Source: Sarcomyxa edulis
Lineage: Eukaryota; Basidiomycota; Agaricomycetes; Agaricales; Mycenaceae
Assembly: GCA_009761415.1 (NCBI GenBank)
Contig: QUOL01000007.1
Span: 1,550,001 to 1,614,000 of the forward strand
Direction: 5' to 3'
Length of the DNA: 64,000 bases
The notes below the pieces were generated by a model. It did no database searches, had not been told where the DNA came from, and worked only from the letters and a program-made list of their open reading frames with translations. This document shows, piece after piece, positions 13,376-25,545 of this stretch. The position numbers and the translations under genes were made by a program. Position 1 is the stretch's first letter, and each line of letters starts with the position of its first letter.

Positions 13376-15117
13376 TTAAAAGCGCGCAGACGTTGACGTT
13401 GCCACCGTAGGTTGCGATCGAGCATTGATAGGTGTAAGAGCATAGGATAGCGAAGTCTGATCTGGATGTCGGTATGGATTCGGTGGATACGAATTGGTGA
13501 GAATGGTGCCATAGTTAGACACATAGTCACCGCGTGATGTATAGAAATTTTGCAAAGGAGAGTACGACGAGGACGGCGAGGACGGCGATTTGGTGATTGT
13601 TCTACGGGTCTGATAGCCTGTCAGCTCGGCAGAAGGTAGACCACCAATGACCCTACGGTCTAACTCGTAGAATATGTATAGAAACGTTTCGTTGTCTACG
13701 ATAACATGCTGTGTGATGTTGGTGTGAACGGCTAAAATAATGACTGGATCAGCACAAGACGAAGAAGGAATGGAACCGAAGAGACTTACAGGCATCAAGC
13801 CATCTGCATCGAGAGAGCGAGGATTCAGGCAAATACGCGATGATCGGCCCTCCACTAGAAGATGCAGAAAGTTCCAAAGGTCCGCTCTCCTCAGAGATGC
13901 ACGCGGTATTGTTGTAGACTTTAGTAACGCATCGCGAGGAGTTTAGACCGGCAGAAGCAAGTGATAAGGTGACGTCAAACCCATAGAGCGTCGGAGAAGT
14001 GTAAGCGTCCTCCTTGGGCGGTATACACAGCTTTACTTTTAGAGCCATACCTTGGCTGCTCGCAGACGACTGTCCCGGTGGAACCAAAGCATCCATCTTG
14101 ACGGCGAAAGGGGTCATCCCCTCGGCGTTAATGAACATATTCAAGACTCTGTTAGTGAAGGGCAGAGAACCGTCTGCACGAAAGGAAACAGCGGTATGAA
14201 ACGGCTGTTCGCTGTGTTGAGTCTGGAAAGGGGAATTCAACGACCTGCTGTGCGCAACGGACGAGTACGACGGCCCGCCAAAATTTGTTTCTCGCAAGTG
14301 CGAAAGTCCCGCATGCCCTATTCGACGAATTGACTGGTCACCGAGAACGAATGTCGAGGAGCCCGAACCTAACGGAGAAGTTGAGAAGTCCCGACTCCCC
14401 ACATCCGGCGACGGTAACGATGTGTCAATCCTGGTCGGCAGTGGATTATGGGGATATGCATTTGACGTAAATAATGGACTTGTGGGCTGGATGGGAGATG
14501 GCAAGTGCTCTGGCTTGAGCGTGCCAGGAGAATATCCGGCCGGTGAGGTGGAGGTCGATGAAACGGTGTCACTCTCATCATCCAGAGAGAAAAGGGAGTT
14601 CGGGTCACATTGATCCTCCAGCTTGACCGGGGCTAACAAGCCTGTTTCAAGGAACAGCTCCTCTCCTCCTGCCACTAGGTGAAATTCTGAAAGTAGCGTT
14701 AAGATGCAATACTGAAGCTGCACAAGCATAACGACAAACCTGGTTGTCCTTTCCACATATTTCGCAAGACTTGTATATGACTGGCGACTTGTTTCTTAGT
14801 ACGGACAATGCCAGATTTCTGGAGGTGATCGACCAGAAACTGGTTTCTCCAACGGCTACGTCCTCTGGAATAGGTCGCCCAGGGGGACTCCCAGTAAGTC
14901 CTCAGTCCTATGTGCGATGTAAGTAAGCTTCGGCACAAAGGAGAGGTGAACAAGACGCGCCTTGAACAAAGATCTTTTCAACTTGCTCTGGCCACACCTC
15001 AACACCACTGCCGTCCTTGAGAAGCTTACGATGTTTCCTCTGGGGGGTAAGCGATTTGGACGAGCCCGCATCCGAGTTTTGGGCAACAGTTTTGGAAGTG
15101 GGAGGTATGAGGGGCAT
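13376..15117 (-). CDS. TEA/ATTS-domain transcription factor (AbaA/Tec1/TEAD type)
   Basis: DNA-binding regulator of the TEA family, which in fungi controls development (AbaA in conidiation, Tec1 in filamentation). The ATG at 15117 is followed by about 37 residues and then the TEA domain: VEVWPEQVEKIFVQ on exon 1, then RSRWRNQFLVDHLQKSG and the recognition helix TRTRKQ-like stretch RTKKQVASHIQVLRNMWKGQ on exon 2. The junction needs an intron with a GC donor (14908-14960). Downstream is a Ser/Pro/Thr-rich linker, then a region (about 14200-13380) with strand-like spacing comparable to the YAP-binding half of TEADs, which I cannot confirm. An intron at about 14740-14688 restores GQPEFHLV. It ends at a TAA at 13376-13378; the last exon is rich in Tyr, Pro and Ser. 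About 520 codons. Confidence 0.88.
14908..14960 (-). other. GC-AG intron inside the TEA domain
   Basis: On the minus strand exon 1 ends CAA-G and the next bases are GCGCGTC; the acceptor is CACATAG. Removing 53 bases gives IFVQ-GLRTYWESPW in frame, as needed to complete helices 1 and 2 of the TEA domain. GT alternatives either break the frame or delete the conserved Trp helix. Confidence 0.65.
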
Positions 15118-15915
15118 GGTGCGCGAGTGTCAAGAGCATCCAAGACCCTTTGTAGGGAGTAGAGATGTTGTTGGGGATTAGTAAGGAAAGGAAAGGAGGG
15201 AATAAAAGCTACGCGGAGATCTTATATATGAGGAATTAGCTCTCATACCGGGACCATTCGCGGGTCACAATATGGAAATCTGCAAAGATTTGTACAGGAC
15301 TCGAAGCAGTGAATAGAGTTAAGATCCGAAAAAGGCATGTGTGACCCGTTGGTTTGGAGATAGTGTAAGGTCGTCCCTGGACAGATGCAGATCGGGGGAA
15401 GTCCCTTGAAGAGTATATACGGACCGGGGTTTTACTGGACGGCTATTTGGGGTGATACCCTAGTCTATGTTTTAGAAACTAGAACTGGGGGTGCGCCACC
15501 TATGGGCTGCAACGACGGAAGCTGAGAAGATCTCAGCCAGAGAGGCACGAGTGATCGACAGGATGTCTGGACCACGGTTGTGGAGATTTCATATGGGAGG
15601 AAGCCCTCATCGATTAGCGGCAACTGGCCTTTGAACTTGCCTTTTTGGATACAAGATTGTTGAAAACTTGAGATGGCCGGACACGGAAGTGAGACAAAGG
15701 CTGTCCGCCCGTCCATCTGGTGCCACCCGGTACAAGAGCCAGAGTGCACCACCGCCGCGACTTGGCCGCGACGCGCACCTGAGACATATCCAACTCCGGA
15801 ATTTTCAACTCCGCGGCCGTAAATACCGTCAAATACCCGCCGCCGAGTCGCCGCCGAGCAGCCGACATCCCGGCCTTCCCTCATACTTCTCCTCCTGGTA
15901 CCGGTGGGCGGTGGC
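15118..15915. promoter_or_regulatory. Long divergent upstream region, TEA factor / Vps23
   Basis: About 800 bp without a convincing gene. For the TEA gene a TATATAAG-like box is read on the minus strand at about 15221-15228, roughly 105 bp upstream of its ATG. The Vps23 side is GC-rich and CCGCCG-rich with no TATA box. A minus-strand open frame (15465-15917) overlaps it but has biased, low-complexity content and was not called. The gap is longer than other divergent gaps here, as expected for a regulated developmental gene. Confidence 0.5.
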
Positions 15916-17831
15916 ATGTCTGAATCACTAACACAGAAATGGCTTCGACAGAACGTATCTCCCTACTCGAACAGAGAACGCGTCTATGCGGACATCGATG
16001 CCCTACTCGCTCGCTTTCCCACTCTGAGACCTAAATCGGATGTCTATAGTTCAGTCATCTACAACTATATTCATATCATTCCAACTCATACCCTGCTTCA
16101 GCTTATGATGACGGTCGCACACAGCTGCTTCTCTGTGTTCATGGACTGCTTCCCATCTCGTTTCGTCAGGTCTCCTACAATATTCCAATCGCGGTATGGG
16201 TCACAAGGGAATACCCTGCTCGACCCCCAATCGCGTATGTTGTTCCTACTAATGACATGCTCGTCAAACCTGGCAAGTACGTTGACGTGAGTGGTAAATG
16301 CAACCTTGAATACACTCAACACTGGGAACGGAAAAGCGAGGTATGTCGTCGCGTTTCATTAATGACCATCACGTCCATCCAATCGAACGTCCTACAAGTC
16401 TTGCAACTTGACAGCCCTTTTGGAAGCCATGCAACAACAATTTTCAAAAGAACCGCCATTGTATTCTAAACCCAAGAACCCTCTTCCCCGTGATTACCCC
16501 GGAAGGCCTGCCCCTCCCTTGCCCACGCAATCACCTCCCATACCGTCTCAATCCGCGCCTTTGCACACAGCACGCGACGGACGACCTCATCTACCGCCTA
16601 AACCCGGCTCTTCAAGCGCTAGTGCCCATTTAGCGTCCGAAGGCGTCTCTTATTCGGCGTCTAGCCTACCCGTAAGTGGAGGTTTCTCTTTCATATACTT
16701 GGTTGACATCTTGCTATCAGCAATCGTTCACTCCGAGACCTCCGCCTCCTCCTTCCCATCTACCTATAGATCAGAGACCTCCGCAATATAGAAATCCTCC
16801 GGCACCGCCAGCCAGTCCTCCTGCCCCGCCCACGTACCCCGTACCGAATAGAAATCCGTCTTGGTCACCAGAAAACCCACATCCTCCACCTCAGGCTTAC
16901 GGATGGTCTGGCCCTCCTCCACAATCGGCACCACTGCAGCCACCGCCTCATACCCAGCATTCTGGCTCCAACCCGGCGTCTCCTCCCCCCAATGTCTATC
17001 AATACTACGCGCAAAACCCTCCTCCCCCTCCACAATTATCATCCTCTCAAGTCATTCCGCAACCTCCCATCCCGATACCCGATCTCTTAGACCAAGATGA
17101 CACGCAATTCGCATCTACATCTCAAGCTGTCCAATCTACGGCTCCGCCCCCTCCGCGGCCTCCTAACCCGGAACTTCTCCGCCTTCATGCACAAGTACAT
17201 CAAAAACTGACATCGGAACTTGCCTCTCTCTCTCAGGTGATTGCCCTCGATGGCGAACGTCTCCGCGCTCATCAGACAGACTTGCTCTCTGGAGAACCCG
17301 CCATCCGTGACGAGATGGCCCGGTTGGAGGCGGTGCGAGATGTGTGTCGTAATGTGGCTGGGCGCATGAGAGCCGTTGTTGATCAAGGGGAGACAAACGT
17401 AGCTGAACTGCGCAGGAAAGGCGATCCGGAAGTGGACGAGCTCGTCTGTTCCACTTCTATCGTACATAATCAGTGAGAACAACCTTATCGATTTTTGTTT
17501 TTCCTGGTGACGTCACTGATTCCCTCGTTTTTACAAATCTAGGCTCATCAACTTGGTAGCGGAAGATAATGCGATTGAGGATACAATCTATCATCTGCAC
17601 AGGGCTCTTAATACCGGCCGAATAGATTTGGAAAGGTTTCTTAGGGTCAGTTCCGCCCACGCCATATAGCTCCCCGCTCACGCGAAACTGAACCCTCATC
17701 TCATTGTGACTCAGAATACCCGTGTATTGGCGGAAGAACAGTTCATGAAGAGAGCCCTTATTGAGAAGATCCAAGTAGGAATGCCGATGGGTATGTCAAT
17801 GAGGTCGGAGCCCGATGGCTGGTGGGGTTAG
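15916..17831 (+). CDS. VPS23: ESCRT-I subunit Vps23 (TSG101 orthologue)
   Basis: ESCRT-I component that binds ubiquitinated cargo and starts multivesicular-body sorting at endosomes. The ATG at 15916 opens a UEV domain (residues about 1-145): VYADIDALLARFPTLRP, then after a 51-bp intron YTYDDGRTQLLLCVHGLLPI, YNIPIAVWVTREYPARPP and a YVVPTNDMLVKPGKYVD block. It lacks an E2 catalytic Cys, as expected of a UEV. A long Pro-rich linker (about 16480-17160) resembles the TSG101 PTAP/Pro region. A coiled coil follows (17170-17450), then the C-terminal steadiness box (LINLVAEDNAIEDTIYHLHRAL, LERFLRNTRVLAEEQFMKRAL). The TAG at 17829-17831 follows PDGWWG. Five introns were resolved in frame. Confidence 0.93.
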
Positions 17832-18385
17832 AGGAAGATCAAGAAGACTGCTGTCTTCGGACGATCAAAAAATCCTTGTACTCACCCTTGCCCTCGATAC
17901 TTTCTTTTTGCCTTATCTATCCACTTCTTTTTCTGATCGTGACACTAGCATTCAAGCTATGGGCGGCCGCAGGCTTCCGTAGTATCACAAGATCTCATAC
18001 CTTGTTATCCTGGGTAAGTACCACCCACAATTGGCGAAACACACTATAGTGCTAGCGCCGGGTTTCCCCCTCTTTTTTTCTCGCTGATATCTCGGCCTGG
18101 GTGAGAGAGCGTCAGAAGCCCGTGTCCGAAACACCCTTAAACTTCGTTGAATTCCATCACAAGTACTTGATAGATTTATATAGACGCCGTTTTTAAGAGA
18201 CAGAAAGCACATGCTCCGACAGGCTGATAGAGCTGTATGGTAACAATACAAAAAAACCGTAATGCCAATAACTTACTTTCAGAAAGGTGATTAACTGATG
18301 CTCCGAAGACACGCGTACCACTAGACGTGTGTCCACCCAAAACAACGGCATTAACCAACTCAAAATATTTCCTGCCACGTTAAGG
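17832..18385. other. Convergent 3' region, Vps23 / Src1-like gene
   Basis: 554 bp between convergent stop codons. I see pyrimidine-rich stretches (17875-17950, 18062-18085) and no conserved ORF, RNA gene or repeat. One open frame on each strand here is short and featureless. Confidence 0.4.
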
Positions 18386-21298
18386 CTAAGCCTCCACCTC
18401 CCCCTGTCCTCCTTCTCCTTCTGGCTCGACCCTCTTTTGCACACCGGGTCCTCGTCCGGCACTGCCCACCCATCTCCAAACTCTCATCTCGTCACCCGTG
18501 GGGAGTTCTTGTAAATTTGCTCTGACGTTTGCGTTGCCCTCGACCACGCGTTCCACCTGATTCCATAGATTGGTCCGTGCAGAAATAGAATGCTCGTCTT
18601 GTAAGATCAAGTCGCGGAGTTGCAGGGAAGATAGGTAAGCTTGAGGTGTGGTGACAGGATCGGTGTGATGGGCAAACTCTTGATGCCTGAGAGTATCGAG
18701 AGCGATTTGTACAAGTTCCGCGACGCGTTTGCTTTCGATTTGTTTCTTAGCTCGAGTTTTTCGGGCTAGGAATGCACTGGCGAGAGTCACGAGAGCACCT
18801 GAATCCCAACGAAACAATTGGGGAGAAAAAGCCGGAAATTTGGCTGAGTTCTGCGGAAGGAGAAGGGGTTCAAACAATTAGGTGCTTACCAAATACAGAA
18901 AGGCGCCACTCTGCCCATATTTCCCTCATCTTCACCGTTGCCGCACAAGTCAATGTGAATTCGGGGGTCCGGTGCGCGAGATATCGTCTGCCCCTGTGAA
19001 TGTCCGTTTGATCAGACGATAATTTTGGAGACGAAAAAGAAGGTACAATCTACTCACGCTGAGTCTTCACCAATGATCACTCCTCCCCATTGTATTAATT
19101 GTTGAACAGCTTCGTTGAACGTATCGTCGAAGGTAGGTAGTAAATGAGGCTATCAACTATGATCAGTAAGGCTTCTATTAAGAATATGAATCGTTGCTTA
19201 CCGGAGTGCGCTTCTTCATGGTGTCCCTCAGGGTCTCTAATGGAGTTCCCCAGGCTCTCGCCTGGCCACCTTCGTTGTCTTCGAAAGCATCGCCTTTCTG
19301 TTCTCCATCGCAAATTCGCTGACCCCGTTCTTTTGCCAGCACAGATTCGACAGCTTTCCCGAGAACACCGATGTTTCTCTTTCTCTTCGGGTCCTCTACA
19401 CATCTCGGGGGTAAACCAACACTCCCGAATCCAGGGAGCCCATCCGTAACTTCCGAGATAACTTTCCAGACCACTTCCATAGGGGAAGAAGACAACGATA
19501 TGGATGCGTTGCGAGGCGAAGACGAGGGTGGAAGAAAGGCAAAGATGGGGTGGGAACGAAGAAGATATCCTGTATCACAAGTAACGCTGAATTGAGAACA
19601 TGTACCATGTTCAGGACACGGCGTGCATGTCGTAGGATGTGGAACGGGTACCAAAGGCAGAAGAGGACAGGGTGTCAAATCGCCGTCCTCCCCGTCGATC
19701 TTTCCTGCTCTTGAGGAATCTACGGACAACGGAGGAAGATACAACAGTGTCCTATTTTCCCTGTTGCATGCCTCTATGGCGTTCCATTTTCCTTTGAGCT
19801 CCTCCAATGCATTGTTTGTATTGCTCCCGGTATCGCAATATCCAATCGGCGAGGACTCCATCTTGTAGTGCAGCACTAGCACTGAAGCAATCAGCCCCGA
19901 CACGCCCAGCAGCGTGCGGAACAACCGTGGCAGGAATTTGTGCTCTGAAGGAAGCGCAGGGGCTGGTCGGCGTCGCAACTCCTTGCCACCTTCCGAAATG
20001 CGCTCCAAAATTGCACTAGATGGGTCGAGTTCGTCCTCTCCAACTTCCGAGCTCGGGACCTCTTCAGCTGGAACGCTCTCTGATTCTTCGGGCAGTCCTT
20101 CTAGCTTGTCGCCATCTCCATCTCCACTCAAGAAATCCAGCTCATCACGACCAAGATCTTCTTCAGGTACATTCTCCTTATCCTCTGACTCCGCGAGAGG
20201 GAAAATCCGACGTCTCACCCCGGCGGTGAAAGCACGCGTCTCGCGAGTTACAATCGAGGGAAGCTCTGGTTCGAATTTTGATCGCGGTGGAGAATGTATC
20301 AGCTCTTCCTCTTGTTGTTTGACACGCGAAGGTCGAGTAGGGGAATCCAGAAGCTGCGGGGGAGCAGATGCGGATTTACGGGATTTACGCGGGGCGACAA
20401 TTTTACGCGTCGTCTTGGGTCGTGAGGGGGATGGCCGTAAAGGTGAAGATGATTCAGCGCCAGACTGAAATATGTTGTTGTCTTCCCAGCCACTGTCCTC
20501 CTGGGGGTCCTATGAAAATGAGATAATGTGTCAGATGTTTCTAGAAATTGCTCATGAATGAAATAATGTCTACAGGTTGTGAAACGCGTCGAGCCTGGGA
20601 GCCAGCAGCTTCTGACTAGAAGAACAAGACATCAATTAATGTAAAGTAGATATTTCATTGTTAATGCTTACGGTCTTCTTGCTTCGTCCGATCTTCCGGA
20701 TCGGTAATTCATCTTCCTCAGGCTCGCTTTCTTCGGCGAGGGCAGGTTGAAAAGGGGCGGCCTTGGTACGTGAAGGTCCACCCAAGTTCGGTTGTGCTGA
20801 TGATCTTCGACGTTTAGGCTAGATGACAACAAAGTAAGTAGGTGGCATGAAACAGAGAGAATAGTAACTTACAGGTTCCGGTAGAGTTACGGGTGTTTCG
20901 TATTCCTCAGGTGGTGCTCTGGAAAGGCGTCTAGAAGATCTCCTTACGGCTGGTGTCACCTGGAAAAACAAGATCAGTGATATAGGTTATCATTTCGGAT
21001 GTTTTGCACGCACTGTCTGTCCACCGATAGGGCGACCTGTCAAACCATCTGTGATGCCATGGTCACTAGCGATGCTGTTCTCTTTTTTTATACGTTCTCT
21101 GCGATACGTTGCTGCTCGTGGAACGATTTCATCTCTGAAAACCTGGATAAGTTTGGGTTTGGTGTAAGGCGAGGGGTAATTGATATTGTGGAAGCCTAAA
21201 ACGCCGAGTAACTGTGACACAGTGAGAGACGCGGGATCAAAGTCCGGATTGAGGTATTCGCCGAGTGAAATGACTTGAGCAGAGGTCAATCGCGACAT
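18386..21298 (-). CDS. Inner nuclear membrane protein of the Src1/Heh1/MAN1 family
   Basis: Integral inner-nuclear-membrane protein that organises chromatin at the envelope and helps ESCRT-III seal it. The ATG at 21298 (the open frame upstream begins at TTG) starts an HeH/LEM-like motif in residues about 1-50: LTVSQLLGVLGFHNINYPSP...KPKLIQVFRDEI. Next comes a long acidic and basic nucleoplasmic region with an NLS-like KSRKSRKIR-type stretch near 20380 and SEDKENV near 20180. A membrane segment LLGVSGLIASVLVLHY lies at about 19900-19860. The luminal part has paired cysteines (CTPCPEHGTCSQFSVTC near 19600), then the MSC (Man1-Src1 C-terminal) domain ending in WNQVERVVEGNANVR. The stop is at 18386-18388. 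The gene has about eight introns. The single clear TM plus luminal Cys motif and MSC fit the family well. Confidence 0.85.
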
Positions 21299-22099
21299 CT
21301 GGACTGAGAAATTTGAGATCGTGAATATGACGGAGGTCTGAGAAAAGGAAACGATGAAGACAAGCGATTCCAACGTGTTCTCACTTTCACACGCTGGTCA
21401 CATGCTCAGGCGCGTCTAATGTCACGCAACGTCACACAGCATCACGTTTTTCTCTGTGACACTGGTGACCGCGCACGAGGCTGCCACTCAACTGCCAGTT
21501 GACTTTAAATTTTGAGTGACTTTAAAGACGCATCCTGGATTCCTGGAGAGTAGGTGGTTAATTCTGTCAAAGCGTTGACTATATCTGTATAGGCTAGCCT
21601 GCGGTCTGGCCGCAGCCTGTGGCATGTGAGTCTTCCGAGTCGCACGACGCACACTGCCGCAGCTTTCAAAAGCTTATCGTTCGTTCGCTGGTTCTCCTTC
21701 CGAGTCACTTGAAGTCAGTATACCACGATGACTCGAATATCATGGGACCTATAAGTCTTCCGATAGCAATATCAGTGAGCCACGATTTCGTTCGATATCT
21801 ATCATGATCATCAACTGACGCAAGAGATCACTTCACGCAAGACACAGTAGCAATCCGAGCTACATCTACCATCTCATCGCGCTGTTGAACAGCGCTGCGA
21901 TGTCGTTGCAAATCGCTGATCAGGGGAAGACAGCGTGCTCTTTATCAGTGCACCGAGGCTATAGAAAAATAGCAAACTCGTAGCCTTTTTATCCCTTCGA
22001 GTCATCCGAAGAGAAGATAGCAGCCAAGTCATACTAGTATAAACTCCATATCCTCCAGTTAACTTGCAGTTGCCCGCAGCTCTTCGCTCGTACAATCTT
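21299..22099. promoter_or_regulatory. Divergent upstream region, Src1-like gene / F-box gene
   Basis: 801 bp. A TATAAA box at 22038-22043 lies 60 bp before the F-box gene ATG. The part near 21395-21480 carries repeated GTCAC/GTGAC words (TCACGCAACGTCACACAGCATC). No gene was recognised; the open frames at 21505-21708 and 21619-21807 overlap on opposite strands and look random. Confidence 0.45.
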
Positions 22100-23356
22100 A
22101 TGCCGCTCTCCAATCTACCCGTTGTCCTCCTACGACCCATCTTCAAACATCTCGCCGATGATCCTAGATGCTTGCCAGCCATAACTCGCGTCTCGCATCT
22201 CTTTCTAGCCGAAGCTGAACCTTTGTTCTACAGACACCTTGCAGTTTCCGAGATTCAAGCTGCACGTTTCTGCACCACACTCATCGAAGTCCCACGATTG
22301 GCAAACCACATCCAGCATCTTGTCATTCGCGTACCCAGTCAAGAGCACACCTTCGGTGCAGAGAGGTTCAATCTCGAACAACTAGCCCAGACGCTCCGCG
22401 CTCTCACCAATCTACGAACGCTCGAGATTTTGAGCTCATACTGGGACTCTCCCACCGCCTGGCCTTACCGTCACGATACTTGGATTCTACATGGGTGCAC
22501 CTTTGACTTGGTCAGATTCACCAGCGCTTTCGCTATCACAGATGACTTGTTAGAATTCTTAGAAAAGCAGCCCCACATCGTTGACTGGTCGAGCCTTGAT
22601 GGCGATCCTATCCGTTTCACTACCTCCTTCCCCGATCACGTCCTCCCTGATCTTACGCACCTGAGGACCACAGGCCCCCTTCTGAAATCGATGTGCGATG
22701 TCTCAAGACCCATCACCCATATGCGACTTGACCTATACGCTCTCGGATACCATACCGAACAAGCGGCATTACATGCAATCAAAGCGTTTGGAAGCCTGAT
22801 GAGTCTGGCAGTGACCCGAACTCAAGCCAGAGACTACTGCTCTCCAGGCAAATTGGTCTCCATCATTGCTTCTGTATCACCGAACCTTCAATTTTTCGCA
22901 TTGTTTGATACAGCATATCCAGTAAGTCGGATCTACAACTAGACTTTGTCTTCATAGAGTATAGTCTCTGATTACTGTATCCATGATTAGGAGCAAAACG
23001 ATCGGAGAAGAGCCTATGCAGCTATAACGTCCCGCCTCACGAAGCTCGAGACATTCATCTGGGAGCCTGAGATGGGGCGAGGGAACGATGATAATTCATC
23101 AGATTGGCATTGTCCACCGCGTACGAGTAACAGGCGTTATTCGGACTTCAAGCGGCTCGTAGCAGAGTCTGTCAGTTTCAGGCGACTGATACTTTATGAT
23201 GAAGGAGAATGGATCGAGTATTACAAGCATCCAGTCGGGACAGTGATGAGGAAGACTTCACCGGGGATGGGTAAAGATGGTTGGCGGGAGGCTTACGCGT
23301 CGCTTAATGGCACGTATATTGAACTGCGAGATGATGAATGTCCCGATGTCGAGTAG
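22100..23356 (+). CDS. F-box-like / leucine-rich-repeat protein
   Basis: Likely substrate adaptor of an SCF ubiquitin ligase; the substrate is unknown. The ATG at 22100 begins MPLSNLPVVLLRPIFKHLAD, an F-box-like opening with the usual LP...L..IF..L spacing, followed by VSHLFLAEAEPLFYRHLAVS at about residue 40, a sequence style typical of the many agaricomycete F-box genes. The rest has irregular Leu-rich repeats (LANHIQHLVIRV, LTNLRTLEILSS, LPDLTHLRTTG). One intron (about 22921-22991) joins TAYP to EQNDRRRAYAAITSRLTKLETFIWEPE in frame; the stop is at 23354-23356. About 390 residues. Such genes expand quickly in mushroom genomes, so no orthologue is claimed. Confidence 0.75.
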
Positions 23357-23533
23357 AAATCATAGGAGAGTCGTCGAAGCAACATTGATCAATCATATCA
23401 ATGTCAGTATGTTTTCGTTCGTAAGTAGGCGTTCTGACAGTTGACCGCTAGTTGTACATCATGCAGTAACGATAGAAATTCGTCCCATATAAGATTGATA
23501 ATTCCGGTAATATCGCCCATGGCCTGCAAAGCC

Positions 23534-25299
23534 TTAGAAATTGGGCCTGAAAAGGCCAGACGATCCAAACCATTTGCCTTTGACCTGTTGAAAGCAACGT
23601 GAGTACAGGCTTGCTGTGAGAGATATGTCAACGTACCATCGCCTTCCAGTAGATCCAAGGGAAGAAGTCCTAAAGGTACAGTGAGTTTAGTGCGTTCACG
23701 CGATGAGAGAAGTAATATCCATACCTTTTTGAGGTGGTAGAACAATCTTCTGCTTGTCGTTTGATCACCGAGATACGAGAACGATTCTTTGGGCACTAAT
23801 CCATATTTGAATTCGGCCAACATCAATTCGTTATATCCTGTCAAAAGCTGAATTTGAAGGATATATCAGATGAAACCATCCCTCAGAGAAGAGCGTAGGA
23901 GACAAACCGGGCAACTAGTATATCCATCGTATTTGGCATTCTTATTGACTTCACCAGTCTCCATTACAGAGAAGAGATTCTCTGTAAGGACGGGAGCCTG
24001 TGCGGTGATGGCAGCAGCCGTCTTCGATGTTGGGAGGGAAGAACAGTCACCCAATGCAAATACATTTCCGAATTCGGGATTGACATGGCGGAGGGTTTCT
24101 TGATCTACTTGAACCCAGCCCGCCGCGTCCGAAATCGGAGAACCTTTGAGGAAGTCCAACGGACCCATTGGAGGTGTGACGTGCAGCAATGTGTAATCTA
24201 CGTCTGTAGTGGATCCGTCTGCCTTTTTGAATGTTGCCTTGTGGTTGTCGGTGTCGATGGAGACGAGATTGTGTTGGAAGTGCCCTCCTACGCCACGTTG
24301 AATGCGAAGAGCTTCCAGCGCGTCAGAGTACTTTTTGACACTGAACATGGAAGGCATGCCGGTGTAGAAATCGACGTGGACGTAGTCAGAGCGTCCCTGT
24401 CTTCGGTACCTGTCCCAAGCCATCCACATGATCTTTTGAGGAGCTGAAATAACGTTAGCGATGAATTTACTGTAGACGAAGAGACCTCATTACCTCCAGC
24501 ACATTTGATGATACCCGCGGGTTGAGTAAATACGGCTGCAAGAAAGATGAGCGTTAGCTATGCGCTGCGGACTGTCTCAGGTATTCCGAATTACCGTTGC
24601 CTGAGCGGAGACTGTCGATATCTTTCCAGACCTTATCGCAAGTTTCATAAGAGTATATCGAAGAGACTCCCGATGTGGGATTCGCCAAAGCCTGAGAGAG
24701 ACCTTTGATGCCGTCCCAGTTAATTTGGAGACCAGTGGCGACCACGAGAGCATCGTAGGACAAGGTACGTCCAGAGGTAGTAGTCACGGAGGAGGATTTG
24801 GGAGCAAAGGTCTTGACGTGCTCGGGAACGAGAGTAATGTATGACGGAATCAAGGATGCAAGATCCCGACGTAGTTCTGATTTTTGTTTCAGACCAGCGC
24901 CCACCAATGTCCTGGAAGTGTAGATTTAGAGCTATAGGTACACAAGGTAGGGCTTCGTCTTACCATCCTGGCTGTCATTATAGGGATCAGCGCCAAGTCG
25001 AATGAAAGAAGCTGATATGAACTCACTTGGTAATCGTGAGTTTTTGATGCATCGACAATAGCGATGTCACCCGGGTTCAAGGGTTTCCCTGCTACTGCAA
25101 ATCGATCGTATATTTGGTTTGCAACAGACAAGCCACCAGACCCTATTGGGATGTCAGATATGCAAGCATCAAATCTGAATTGGCACTCACCGCCTCCGAC
25201 CACCACTATTTTGAATTTATCGGGAGTCGTTGTGGTGCTGGCGAACCTTGACCCCGATGCCCATCTGGTTGTATTCGCGATTCTACGCGCAACGAACAT
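23534..25299 (-). CDS. Sulfide:quinone oxidoreductase, mitochondrial
   Basis: FAD enzyme of the mitochondrial inner membrane that oxidises sulfide and passes electrons to ubiquinone (SQOR; Hmt2 in fission yeast). The ATG at 25299 starts an Arg/Ser/Thr-rich transit peptide (FVARRIANTTRWASGSRFAST), then the FAD-binding IVVVGGG..SGGLSVANQI, split by an intron. The NAD(P)-like segment TLSYDALVVATGLQINWDGI and the flavin end GNVFALGDCSSLPTSKTAAAI are present. The two redox cysteines of the family are visible: IIKCAG joined to APQKIMWMAW, and YDGYTSCP. The C-terminal membrane-contact tail reads DFFPWIYWKAM, then VKGKWFG..GLFRPNF, with the TAA at 23534-23536. Several short introns, all consistent. 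It is divergent from the Mso1-like gene. Confidence 0.93.
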
Positions 25300-25545
25300 G
25301 GTGGTTTGTAAGAAGGAGGAGGATGGAACGGTGAAGGAAATACATTTTGCGAATTCCGAATTTACTTTGATGTCGACATTCCCCGGAAACGAGAGCACGT
25401 GCTGTGAGTTTTGCCAAATCCAGACTTTGGCACTGCGGTCTTTTGTCTTCGTCTGCGACGGTCTCGCGGTGCTCACTGGTGTGCTCAGCCTCTCAGTCTC
25501 GCTTCCAGCTGGACTGGTATCTTTTAATTCTTATTTTCATTCACC
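25300..25545. promoter_or_regulatory. Divergent promoter, SQR / Mso1-like gene
   Basis: 246 bp between the two ATGs. Pyrimidine-rich on the right half before 25546. No TATA box is seen. Confidence 0.35.

Noticed and set aside
15465..15917. Minus-strand 150-codon open frame upstream of Vps23
   Set aside because: Arg/Gly/Val-rich low-information content, starts in the Vps23 5' leader, no family features, no sensible splice context.
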